From Lobulomyces angularis (Eukaryota; Chytridiomycota; Chytridiomycetes; Lobulomycetales; Lobulomycetaceae): a DNA stretch of 24,861 nucleotides. Positions 1 to 9,437 of the stretch are shown piece after piece. The DNA is taken from positions 1 through 24,861 of the forward strand of contig JADHYX010000009.1 of NCBI GenBank assembly GCA_027604685.1, given 5' to 3'. Made by a program: the position numbers and the translations under genes. The notes under the pieces were generated by a model that was not told the origin of the DNA, searched no databases, and saw only the letters and a list, made by a program, of their open reading frames with translations. The number at the start of each line of letters is the position of its first letter. The first letter of the stretch is position 1.

Positions 1-274
1 TAAGAATAGCATCCCTTAAATAATATAAAGATTTGTTTGCAAAGTTTAAAAATCGTTGTTTTTTTTTTTTTTTTTTTAGTTTAACTTTTTTATTTTTTTT
101 ATCTTCATTTTTTTTTTTTTAAATGTTTTGAGGTATTTTTTTTTTTAGTAGAACAATTGGGTGTAACATTAAAATGCTTTGAAAGCCTTAGTGGTTGATT
201 TGATTAATAAGTTCTTTGGCACCTACAGGCTTTCATGGCGTTTGGTTGATTTTAGGTTATTGATTGATCTGCAG

Positions 275-417
275 AACTTACTTGGTTGAAAGAAAGTAAT
301 TACAACTTACGTGCTTGATATGAATTATTATAACCTACTTGGTTGGTATTAAGTGTTAAAAAACATACTTTGTTTGATATAAATAATGGAACTGTTTGGT
401 TGATAGAAAGTATTTCA
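275..417 (+). repeat. Degenerate tandem repeat, unit about 28-30 bp, five copies
   Basis: Units start with AAC at 275, 304, 332, 362 and 390 (spacing 29, 28, 30, 28). Each carries a core like CTTGGTTGATA followed by an AT-rich tail, for example ACTTGGTTGA near 279, TGCTTGATAT near 312, ACTTGGTTGG near 337 and GTTTGGTTGATAG near 394. Related TTGGTTGAT cores also occur at about 191 and 241. The unit length is not a steady multiple of three and no frame stays open, so it is not protein-coding. It looks like an old diverged minisatellite. Confidence 0.6.
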
Positions 418-531
418 ACACAATTAGTAATTGAACTTTCGCGATGTTGATAGTATTTCTAACAATCTAAAACTTGCCTTTTCAACCATAGTAACGATAT
501 TATGAAATATCATTATTATCTAGAGTTGCTG

Positions 532-630
532 ATACTCTTTAACAATCAATCATATGCTTTTAGATCAATTCAAGTACCTTTAAATCAATTCACGTTCTTC
601 TTATTCAACTCAGAACCTTTTAAATCAGCA
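532..630 (-). repeat. Degenerate tandem repeat, unit 20 bp, five copies
   Basis: Five consecutive units at 532-551, 552-571, 572-591, 592-611 and 612-630 share the pattern A-n-n-n-n-CTTTTAAATCAATTC, with one to several differences each. Units 2 and 3 are the best preserved. Read on the minus strand the core is GAATTGATTTAAAGG, echoing the TTGAT cores of the array at 275-417 in opposite orientation. The spacing is exactly 20 bp over four steps, which argues against chance. Confidence 0.65.
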
Positions 631-879
631 AAAAAAAAAGCCAAATCAACGAAATTACGTTCAATTTTCATTTAAACAGTTGGAAACCACACAACCCAAA
701 TCTTTTTTTTTTTAATAATAAATAAACATTTGTAATATTTCACAATTCTTGTGTAACATAGCAAATCAAATAAAAGTAAAAATAAAATAACTCATATAAT
801 AAAAATTATACCTTTTTTTGATGCAAAATAAATTATTATTTTTAAATTAAAAAAAAAAAAAAAGAAAAAAAAAATAGAA

Positions 880-2617
880 ATGCATCAGCAAAATTTATTT
901 TTGTATCATCAATCTAATCAACTGTGTTTTGGAAACAACTTTAACTATTTAAAAAAAAAACAATCTTTTTTAAAAAAAAATTCTAAAATTAACAACGCAT
1001 ATAATTACAACTTAAATTTTGAAACTCAACAAAAAAAAAAATTTAAATTTAACAACCATCCGAATGATAATAGTAAATGCTGTTTAATTCAATCTTCAAA
1101 TTTAAACTTAAGCTCTTTATCAAAGCACATTAATTATCTCAATTTAAAAAACTTAAAATTAAAAAATTTAACAAACTTTATTCAGCCAAAAGACGAGGGA
1201 AAAATAAATTCTATAACAATTGATAAATCAGACAATAAGTATCTACTTTGCGCCAACTCAAATTTAACACTATCTATTTACGATCTCGACGATCCTCAGT
1301 ATTCTCAAGTCCAGGAAAATTCTAAGGATTCAACTTCCTGCAAAAATAATACAATCATTTTTAATCCTATCTGTACCAAAAAAAATAGTAACAAATATGC
1401 TGTTACTGGCCTAAACTGGTTTCCATTTGATACTGGTATGTTCACCACATCAAGCTGGGACGGGTTTGTAAATTTATGGGACACAAATAGAATGGAGGTA
1501 AAATTTAGTAACCTTTTGTTATTTTAAATTATGGCAACCTTTTTTTTTATATAGACAGTACTTTCTTTTAACCTAGAAGGAAAAAAAGTTTATTCCCATT
1601 CAATTTCAATGTCAAACAATACTTTAATTGCTGGTAAAATATACTGATAATATTTTTTTTAATAAATTTCCATTTTGATTTTTTTTTTTTTTTTTTTTTT
1701 AATTTTATTTGTGAGTAGCTGCCAATGAATCTTCTCATATTCGTTTACTGGATTTAAATACTGGCAATTCTACTCATTCTTTATCAGGCCATAAAACATC
1801 GGTTTTATCTTTGTGCTGGTAAATAAAATAAAAAAATAATTATATATATATTTATTCTTACTTTAAAAGAATTATATTTTTTAATATACAAAAATAAAAA
1901 CAATAAAAAATTAACATAGGAGTTCATCTAATGAGTTTGAACTAGCATCTGGTGATTTTAACAATACTATCAAAACTTGGGATATAAGAAAAGGAAATGC
2001 TTGTTTAAACACATTAGAATTTGGTAACTTAATAACTTAAAAATACTTTGGTGTTAATATTTTTTTTTTTGATAAAACAAGAATCTCATCATCAACATTC
2101 CATAACAGGCTTAACCTACACATCAAACGGACATCACATTCTATCAACATCAAGTGATAAAAATTTAAGATTAATAGATTCTCAAAGTTTAAAAACCATT
2201 AATGATATTGTTTATGATACCGACTTTTCAGTTTATCGTTCAACCATTTTAATTAAACCTTTAATTTTTGATTTGAACTATTTAGAACAATCAATGTGTT
2301 TTTTACAAGGAAAAAATTATTCTCTTGATTTTTTTGAAATTTTTAATGGTGGTCAAAGTAAATTAAATTTAAGCGGTGGGCACTTTAAAAATTTAATTAC
2401 CTTCGATTTTAGATATAATAATGACTTGGTTGAAATTTATACTGGTGGTGCTGATAACCAAATCTTGGCCTGGAAAAATAATATAAAAAATAATAAGAAT
2501 AATGTCATATACGAAAATCAAATCTCTAGTGCTCAGCAAAAATCTGACCAAAATTTTGAATCAATTGGTGAAAGTGAAAATCTAATGGATAATTGGAGTG
2601 ATACTGATGATGAATAA
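880..2617 (+). CDS. ERCC8: WD40-repeat protein, CSA/ERCC8-like substrate receptor
   Basis: Proposed exons are 880-1497, 1555-1633, 1719-1818, 1920-2023 and 2082-2617. They join in frame to about 478 residues with GT-AG introns. The WD40 propeller matches CSA (ERCC8/Rad28): a blade around residues 175-200 reads LNWFPFDTGMFTTSSWDGF then LWDT, followed by blades ending LLDL, KTWD and RLID. The C-terminus ends in the acidic DNWSDTDDE, resembling the acidic tail of human CSA. The known family role is substrate receptor of the CUL4-DDB1 ubiquitin ligase in transcription-coupled nucleotide excision repair, in the nucleus. The first roughly 100 residues are Asn/Lys-rich low complexity and longer than in human CSA (396 aa), so the true start could be later. 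Another DDB1-binding WD40 protein is possible but less likely. Confidence 0.87.
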
Positions 2618-2845
2618 TAAAAAAAAATATATATTTTTTTTCTTTATTTAATTGCGCATATTTTTTTTTTATTATTGTATAGATTAAAAATAAATTTTTT
2701 TATATGTAATAGACAAAGAGTATCATTTTTTTTTTTTTAATTTTTTTTATGTAAATGTGTATTATGCCGAAAAAATAAAATAAAAATAAATATTAAACAT
2801 ATTAATAAAACTTTTTTTTTTTTTTTTAATTTTTATTTTAGTTTT
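2618..2845. other. Spacer between two convergent genes
   Basis: About 230 bp of A/T homopolymer runs between the stop codons of the CSA-like gene (+) and the PDXDC1-like gene (-). It contains several AATAAA-like strings, suitable as polyadenylation signals for the plus-strand gene, and no open frame of note. Confidence 0.6.
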
Positions 2846-5800
2846 TTACAAAACTTCACCAACATCACCACCACTATCAACTCTATTATCTTTAAAACTT
2901 AAAATTTTTTCTTCGACTACAGAATTTGGATTAAATTTACTAAACTTTTCCCGTTTTTCAAAGTCTAGAGATATTCTACTTAATTTAAAACCTAAGTAAA
3001 AAAAAAAAAAAAAATAACGTTTAATATTAATTTAATTTTTTTAATTTTATTATTTTGATGTTAAGATTTTAAATTTTTATTATTTTTTACTTACCCTGGG
3101 CTATGGAAAATGTTTTACCATTTAATGAATCTGAACTAAAATTTGCATTTCTTATTGACTGAGTTGAAGAATTACTATAAAGTAAACTAAAAACGGATCC
3201 AAACATTGATTTTGTCTATTTTTTTATTTTACCTGAGTTTCATTTTCATTTCTTAATTCCTGCTCTGCAAGTTTTATTCCTCTTTTTATCATTTCACTAA
3301 CATGATCTACAACTCGGTTTTCTTTTTCTAAATTTAACCCCGTTTCATTTATTAAATTTAATATGTCTATCAACCTATTTTCATCGAAGGGTTCTTTATC
3401 CTAAAAAAAAAAAAAATTAAATAAATAAAACAAAATAAAAACATACAATGCCAATTCTAATGCAATACTTTAATTCATCAACTTCATTTTCATTCATTTT
3501 AAATATTGATGAGTTGTTGTCCCCCCAATTCAAGTCATCGTCAATATCACTATCAACAAATTTTCCTAATGCAAATAGCTTTTCCCAACCTATTGTTTTT
3601 CCTCTTTCAATTAAACTTTTTGAGATTTTTATATTTAAGTCTTGTATCTCCTTTAATATTCCTACATTTAAACTTTCTTCATTAAAATCAGAGCCAACTG
3701 ACCCCAAAAAACTTGGAAAGTAACGTACACCACCTAACCCAAAAAAAATTTCATGCCCTGAAATCTTTTTAATTTTAATTTTTTCTTCCCCATCATTACT
3801 ACAACCTCTTGCGTCTTGGTTTTTTTCTGTTGGAAAATTTAATATTGGTTTAATTTTTAATTTTTCTATAAATTTTAATTGTTTAAATTTAGTTTCAATC
3901 AAGTTTTTAAATTTTTTTTTTAAATTGAGACTAGATTGAATTTTTTTTCCTTCTTTTATCAATATTTCAAGTGCTTTACACAAATATTTTTCATGTTCTT
4001 CGTATACAATTTCTATAAATAAATAAAATTAGTTAATAATGTTAGATATTTTTTTTTGGTTTTTTTTTTACCTAACTTAAGAGGAGAATAACGCAAAAAT
4101 TGAACACCTTCGATTTCTATCAAGTCAAGCCTGAGTTTTTTTCTAAATTTTTCAGGAAGATTAGCAAAAACTGCCTTTGTTCCATCATTAGAAATTTCCA
4201 ATTCCTCTTCAAATAATAAATTTTTTTGATTTTGACCAATAGAATCTACCAAAGAATTGAGGTCTTTAACTACAACTTTTTCCTCTGGAAAATGATTGAT
4301 TGGAAAATTTTTTGTCTTAAACCTAAAAAGAAGTTTTAAGCAATTCGCATCATCTTCTTCTAAAAGGCTGAAATTTTCAGATAAACTGATTATATTTGTG
4401 CTGGTTTTAACCTTTTTATTTTTTATTTCATTTTAAAAAGACATAATAAGTTTTTTTTTGTTTTTTTCAAGATATACCAATTTTCGTGCATTAGACACTC
4501 TATCAATGAGCATTTCTAGCCCAGAATGCTCACAAAAAGTCCACAATGGCAAAGTAAGGTGAAGGTTTTGACTGTCAGAAAGATATATATAAGTTAAAAA
4601 AAGGTAGAGTTTGTACCTAACATCTATAAAGTCATCTTCCTCATGAAACTGATATGGTACATATTCAGATTTAGGAAGTTTCTTATATTCCTTCACAAAA
4701 CCATTTTCGAATACTTTAAATTTAAGCACTGCAGTTTTGTTTGTAATGAAAGGTTTGATACTGGATAATAAACGATTTTCAAATTGATCTTCTTCTTCAA
4801 TTAAATTTTGATGACAACTCCAGTCAATGGAATTAAAAAATGTAACTATTGGAAGGTCATTGCCAAAATCAAACCTATTTTTTAAAAAAAATTTTATTTT
4901 TTATTTATGAACGATATTTTTAATATTTATTCTTTTTTTACCATTTCCCAAAATCTGCACTTAAACTATCAAAATTTCTTATTAATTCAATTTTTTCAGA
5001 TACTATTTCAGATGATTGGTTGTTAATTAGCAGTGATAGTAGTTCGCCTTCCTCATGTAACCAAAAAACGTATTTCTTTTTTAGCTCTAATAACACTTGG
5101 ATGTCATCCAATTCACCAGTAATGGGAGTGCCAGCTCTACCAATTACTAGACAAGGTTTTCGATCTAATTTAACATCTGCAGTAATAAATTCTTCTAGTT
5201 TTTCACAATTAAGTTTTTCACTATTTCGCAAAGTCGGAACTATTTAAATATTTAATAACTTTTTTAACCTTTTTAATATAACCTATCCTTAAAACAGGTT
5301 CACCAGCAATTTCAACTCCATAGGTGATGTTATCCCATTCCTTTAATATTGTTGAACAAATCCTGTAACAATTTTCATCATCGGGAATATAAAACGTAGG
5401 AACCAACATAGTTGGATGATGCAAAAAGGCATTTAATAACTTAAAAAATGCTGCCCTACAAACTAACAACAGATAAATAGATTAAAATGAAAAAAAAAAT
5501 TAAAATAAAATTAACAATAAAGAAAAATTTTATTTATATTTTATTTAATTTGTTACCTTTTATCAATTTTTCACTCTCAAAGTTTTTACTATTAGAACTT
5601 TGAAAATTAATTCTACTGCAGTCGGGTAAACCAAAATAACTTTTTAAAAACGAATTTACTTTACTTTCTAATTCTATTTTAAAGTGAACAGCTTTTTTTT
5701 TATCAACCAAAGTTGAACTTTCTATCATTCCACTTAATTCACTCAAGTATGTTGATAGTAACACTTTTTTTGAAAGTTTGCTTTGTCTAAGTAAAAAAAT

Positions 5801-6021
5801 AATGCGTTTTCAATTAAAAAAGTTTTCTTAACAAAAAAAATAAATATAAAAATAACTAACGATAAATCAGTTAGTAAATCAGCTTGCTTTAAAACTGAAA
5901 GTAATTTTTTTTTCATATTATCAACATTTAACTCATCAGATTCATCATTTTCGACCCGAATTGAATTAAAGGATAGCTTAAGATCTTCATTTAACAAACT
6001 AATTTTTAATTCAGAATTCAT
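2846..6021 (-). CDS. PDXDC1: PDXDC1-like protein, group II PLP-decarboxylase fold
   Basis: Eleven exons, read from high to low: 6021-5861, 5786-5557, 5462-5283, 5239-4942, 4874-4617, 4571-4478, 4411-4072, 4012-3447, 3400-3233, 3215-3095, 2991-2846. They join in frame to about 853 residues. Family marks are AGTPITGELDDI, then WLHEEGE (about 250-256) and DFGKWFDF around Lys289, followed by LTLPLWTFCEHSGLEML, LRYSPL and a C-terminal helical region containing FGSVFSLL. Order and spacing match metazoan PDXDC1 (788 aa in human), a poorly understood member of the group II pyridoxal-phosphate decarboxylase fold. WLHEE carries Glu where active decarboxylases have Asp. Lys289 sits immediately before Trp, as in the HKW motif of active enzymes. 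The ninth intron would be only 17 nt (3232-3216). Biochemical function is not assignable from sequence. Confidence 0.85.
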
Positions 6022-6780
6022 TTTTTTTTTTTTTAAATTTTATTTTCTTAAAATTTTAAAGAGTAAATTTTTTTAAAAAAATAAAAAAAAATACTTTGAA
6101 AAAAGATTCTGAGTTTAAAAAAAAAAAGGGTTCATATCCAACAGTTGGTCCTTTTTACCAAAAAAAAAAGTAAATGCTGAAATTAAATTAAGAACTTTTT
6201 TAACACAGAAAGTATTGAGACTTTTAAAATTGGAATATGTTGACAATCTTTGTTTTATAAAATTTCTGCATTTGTATGTTAACCAACAATTTAAATATCA
6301 TTCATTCATTGATTTAACTTTTCGTAAAGCGCTTGAATGGCCAACGAACTTAACTTGAAATTGTTAAAAAAAGTTAAAATTTAAGATACCATCTTGTCGA
6401 AACAACTGTCAACACAAATTGTTCTTTTTTCTGTTAACATTATAAAAATATGATTAAAATATTGAAGTTAAGCAAAAAAAAAACTGAGTTATCATCGGAA
6501 AGATTGTTGAAAACTGAAAAATTTCTTACAATAAATAAAAAAATTACAAAAATAAAAATTAAAAAAAAAAGAAAAAAAACAAATGAAAATAATTTAAAAA
6601 AATCTAAAATTTCAATTCATTTTATTAAAAAAAAAAAAATATATAATTATCTTCTTAACAAATTTAAGGAAAAAACAAAAAAATAATAAAAAATACACTA
6701 TCAAAATTTGTTATTTTTAACTTTTTTTTTTTTTTTTAGTTTTTCTGAGGTATCAAGTTAATTTTTTTTTGTAAAATCTT
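6022..6780. other. Intergenic region, mostly empty
   Basis: Lies between the start of the PDXDC1-like gene and the stop of the small membrane-protein gene, both minus strand. It is AT-rich with A/T runs. The only longer open frame is a Lys-rich plus-strand one at 6450-6686, listed separately. A short odd palindrome CCAACAGTTGG lies at about 6138-6148. No RNA gene is recognised. Confidence 0.55.
6450..6686 (+). CDS. Possible small Lys-rich protein, doubtful
   Basis: An uninterrupted 78-codon frame, ATG to TAA, encodes an extremely basic low-complexity product with many KKK runs (for example KIKIKKKRKKTNENNLKKSK). No domain is recognised. In an A-rich stretch a Lys/Asn/Ile-rich frame can stay open by chance, and no convincing splice partner is seen. 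A divergent nucleolar or ribosome-associated basic peptide is possible, but nothing in the sequence demonstrates it. Confidence 0.2.
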   Translation: MIKILKLSKKKTELSSERLLKTEKFLTINKKITKIKIKKKRKKTNENNLKKSKISIHFIKKKKIYNYLLNKFKEKTKK

Positions 6781-7146
6781 TTAAATGGAGGGAGGATAAT
6801 AAGCAGGAGCAGGTTCTGTAAGGATATTTTCTTCCAAAGGAGGTGTTCGCTGGTATTTCGGCAGAGGATCAAACACTTCAAGACTTGCTTCATCATCATA
6901 AATCTGCCCGTCTCTCCTGGAATGTTGGTCAACATCTTTTATTGATTTAAATTTTTTAATTTCCTTAATAACACAACAGCACAAAAATACTATGATTAAC
7001 ATTGAAGCGGTATATAATACTATTGATAAAGGTGAAAGTTTCACAAAATCAGAGTTGGTTTGGTGGTGCTGTGGATATGGTATTGATGTTGGTTGTTGGA
7101 TGGTGCTAGTTGGTATAGTGAATTTTGCAGATTTTTCAACGTACAT
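6781..7146 (-). CDS. Small single-pass membrane protein with PxY-type motifs
   Basis: An intronless frame of 121 residues. Residues 1-37 are Thr/Pro/Gln-rich and probably lumenal or extracellular. One hydrophobic segment at about 38-60 contains SIVLYTASMLIIVFLCCCVI; its CCC could be palmitoylated. A basic KEIKKFK stop-transfer stretch follows, then an acidic tail with DPLPKYQRTPP and EPAPAYYPP. These resemble the LPxY/PPxY motifs that recruit Nedd4/Rsp5-type WW-domain ubiquitin ligases in fungal membrane adaptors (inference). No cleavable signal peptide is visible at this start. A first exon with one could lie upstream, since the frame stays open for about 18 codons before the ATG. No specific family is recognised. 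Confidence 0.55.
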   Translation of the reverse strand: MYVEKSAKFTIPTSTIQQPTSIPYPQHHQTNSDFVKLSPLSIVLYTASMLIIVFLCCCVIKEIKKFKSIKDVDQHSRRDGQIYDDEASLEVFDPLPKYQRTPPLEENILTEPAPAYYPPSI

Positions 7147-7680
7147 TTTTGGATATTTTGAGGTTCTTGCAGGATATATTATTATTTATTATTTACAATT
7201 TATTTCTTTTAAATCCAATAAGAAAAAAAAAAAAAAAAGAAACCAAAAAAAAAAAAAAATTTAATCTTTTGATTTTAATTTTTTGCTATAAAAATTATAT
7301 AATTTTTTGTTTTTTTTGTATCTACAATAAATATAAAAAAAGTTTTTTTGTAAAAAAAAAAATTTAATTAAAAAAAATTAATGAGTTCCTTCGTCTTTCT
7401 TTTTTTGATCTCCGAACTCCAAAATTTATATTTCTTACCTTTTTTTACCATTGATTTTTGATTCCCGATTGGAAGGAAACAAAAACTTCGAAAAACCAAC
7501 ATATTCCCACTGTAGAATATTGTATGTTGCTGTGAGTTTTAGTTATGATTTACTTAAACACTTTTTGGTTTAGTGCAATTAAAGGACTTTTTTATTTCAA
7601 AAAATTTTATAATTTTTTTTTTTTTTTATTTCTTTCATTTTTTTTGTATTCAAAACAGATTACAATTATTTTTTTTCACT
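7147..7680. other. Intergenic region with one short minus-strand open frame
   Basis: Lies between the small membrane-protein gene and the AMPK gamma gene, both minus strand. About 7200-7380 is almost pure A/T. About 7381-7560 is less biased and contains a short open frame listed separately. Nothing else is recognised. Confidence 0.5.
7368..7502 (-). CDS. Possible micro-ORF, 44 residues, basic
   Basis: A minus-strand frame from ATG at 7502 to TAA at 7368. The product starts MLVFRSFCFLPIGNQ and continues into a basic segment with MVKKGKKYKFW and KKRKTKEL. Base composition is less AT-biased than the flanks, and the frame stays open about 9 codons further upstream. A splice donor (GGTAAGAAA) lies inside it, so it might instead be a first exon. 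No family is recognised. Confidence 0.2.
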   Translation of the reverse strand: MLVFRSFCFLPIGNQKSMVKKGKKYKFWSSEIKKRKTKELINFF

Positions 7681-8994
7681 TCAATCTTTCGTAAAAAACG
7701 TCAGAACGTCACTTAAACTAATTACTCCTAACAAAAAATCGTTATCATCAACTACAACAAATCTATGAACTAGTTTATCTTTTATGGTATCCATTACATT
7801 TCCCAAAGTATTGCTTAAATGACATCGGTGAATTCCTTCAAAGTCATATGATCTTCTATTTAAGCATTCACTAACTGGCATACCTAAATCGTAATAACTA
7901 TTCTCCCTTGCTAAATTCTGCATTTTTTATTTTTTAATCGAAATAAATAAATATTTAAAATATTTTTTTACCAAAATATCATACTTTTCACATACATCAA
8001 CTACAATACCTGCGACAAAAAAAGAATAAGTATTATTTGATAGATAAATAAAAACCAAGAACCTTTTGAGTCTAAAATTGGTAACGAAGATAATCTTTTT
8101 TCAACCAAGGTATTTAATAAGTCTACTAGTGGAGTAGTTAATTCAGCCGTAGCTATATTTCCGTATGTACCAATTCCCACACTTTTTGGTGTAAAGTCTA
8201 TAAAACGTATAAATAAAACAATAAATATCTTAGGAACCTAGATAAATGCAATCCTCTACATTCAATGCAATTTGTCTTAAAATTTTATGCTGCGTCAGTA
8301 CAGATAAAAGCATCTATATGAAAAACATAAAAATTTATATTTCACTGTGCTATACCTCCTGTCCGTCAGGGCTGACATCTAGTAATGGTAACCTGTGAAG
8401 TTTATGCTTCAATAAAAGTTTGGAAGCTTCATACAATGAATCCATTGGATGTATTGAAACTTTTAAAGTTGGTATCAGGTCGTTTTGCTTCAACAATTCT
8501 ATTTTCGAAACCATTAATTTCAAAAAAACATTTTAAATTTTTATTGCTTCACACCTTTTAATCGAAAAATCTGTAAATGTTCAATATCTTCTACATCATT
8601 TTCTAAAGTTGATTCATTATAGTAAAATAAAATTAAGTGAATAAAATCAGTCACTAAACTTTGAAGAAAACTTTAGCTTAAAAAAAAAAAAAAAAAAACA
8701 ATGCCTTGCCTGTCAACATTCCCTGAAAGGTTTGTAAATCAGAATTCCATAATGGAGCAGAATGTAGTCCCTGCAAAATAAATGAAAATTTTTGTTAAAA
8801 ATAAAGCAATTTTCTTTTAAAAAAATACGAAGTAAAAAAATATATAATAACATACGTACATGGAGAAGTAAAGCTGCCAGCGCTTTTTTTATTAATAACT
8901 TGTTATCGAATACAATTAATTTATAAGATTGTGGTAAAGTGTCATAGCAAGTTTGAGTCTTTAATGTAGATTTAATTTTTGAAACTATTTCCAT
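7681..8994 (-). CDS. SNF4: AMPK/SNF1 complex gamma subunit
   Basis: Eight exons: 8994-8860, 8770-8710, 8653-8555, 8498-8356, 8313-8238, 8197-8063, 8009-7972, 7917-7681. They give 307 residues, close to yeast Snf4 and human gamma1. It is the energy-sensing subunit of the AMPK/SNF1 kinase heterotrimer, binding AMP/ADP/ATP in four CBS motifs. CBS1 reads CYDTLPQSYKLIVFDNKLLI and continues to GLHSAPLW and GMLTVTDFI. CBS2 has HKLHRLPLLD, CBS3 IGTYGNIATAEL and LSSLPILDSKG, and CBS4 VHRFVVVDDNDFLLGVISLS. The His-Arg pairs and the Ser-x-x-Asp of the nucleotide sites are present in CBS2 and CBS4, so ligand binding is expected. The second intron (8709-8654) starts with GC, not GT. Confidence 0.97.
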
Positions 8995-9437
8995 AATTTT
9001 TATTTTTCTTCTTTATAATAAAAAATTAAAACACAATTAATAATAAAAAAAAAAAAAAAAAATTAAATAAAGTTTGAAAAAATTTTTGGGTTTTATATGA
9101 TGAAAAAATTCTTAAAATTTGTCATTCATTTGAGTTTGATAAAAAAATAAAAAATACATATGTATATATAATTTAAAAAAAAAATAAAATATTTTTCTTT
9201 TTAAATAAAGATTTTGTCTTCATTATGATTAACAATTGATATTAAGTTTCTGGTGTACATTACTTTTCATTCACTGAAAATTATTGTTGTCAAAAAAAAA
9301 CTAAAAATTCTTTTTTTATTTCCATTAAAGTGCAGCTATACTAATATATTTTCTTATGCAAAACTCTATCATACAATTTTTTTTTTTTTTTTTGCTAATG
9401 TTTAAATTTTTTTTTAAAAAGTAAATTTTTGAAAACT
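8995..9437. other. Intergenic region, nothing recognised
   Basis: About 440 bp between the AMPK gamma start and the RSPH14 stop. It is AT-rich with long A and T runs (for example about 9041-9060 and 9378-9395). No open frame, RNA gene or repeat of note. Confidence 0.6.

Larger units (their letters stand above)
1..879. other. Non-coding region upstream of the CSA/ERCC8-like gene
   Basis: No credible exon is seen on either strand. The stretch holds long T-runs (about 60-150), a perfect 8-bp inverted repeat (TGAAAGCC at 180-187 and GGCTTTCA at 228-235), and two arrays of degenerate short tandem repeats listed separately. An A-rich stretch (about 840-878) leads directly into the ATG at 880. Any promoter for the downstream gene should lie here, but no specific element can be named. 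Confidence 0.7.

Noticed and set aside
275..630. CRISPR-like array
   Set aside because: Units are diverged, adjacent without unique spacers, and the genome is eukaryotic.
3448..3723. Plus-strand frame inside the PDXDC1-like gene
   Set aside because: Antisense shadow of a long well-supported minus-strand exon.
5455..5457. Acceptor TGTAG just before GGCAGC for PDXDC1 exon 3
   Set aside because: It breaks phase; the acceptor seven bases upstream (exon start 5462) keeps the frame.
6129..6140. GGTTCATATCC resembles a tRNA B box
   Set aside because: No A box or acceptor, D or anticodon stems can be drawn around it; the flanks are poly-A.
6992..7264. Plus-strand hydrophobic frame opposite the small membrane protein
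   Set aside because: It is antisense to the gene and ends in the adjacent A-run; the minus-strand product has the sensible membrane-protein layout.
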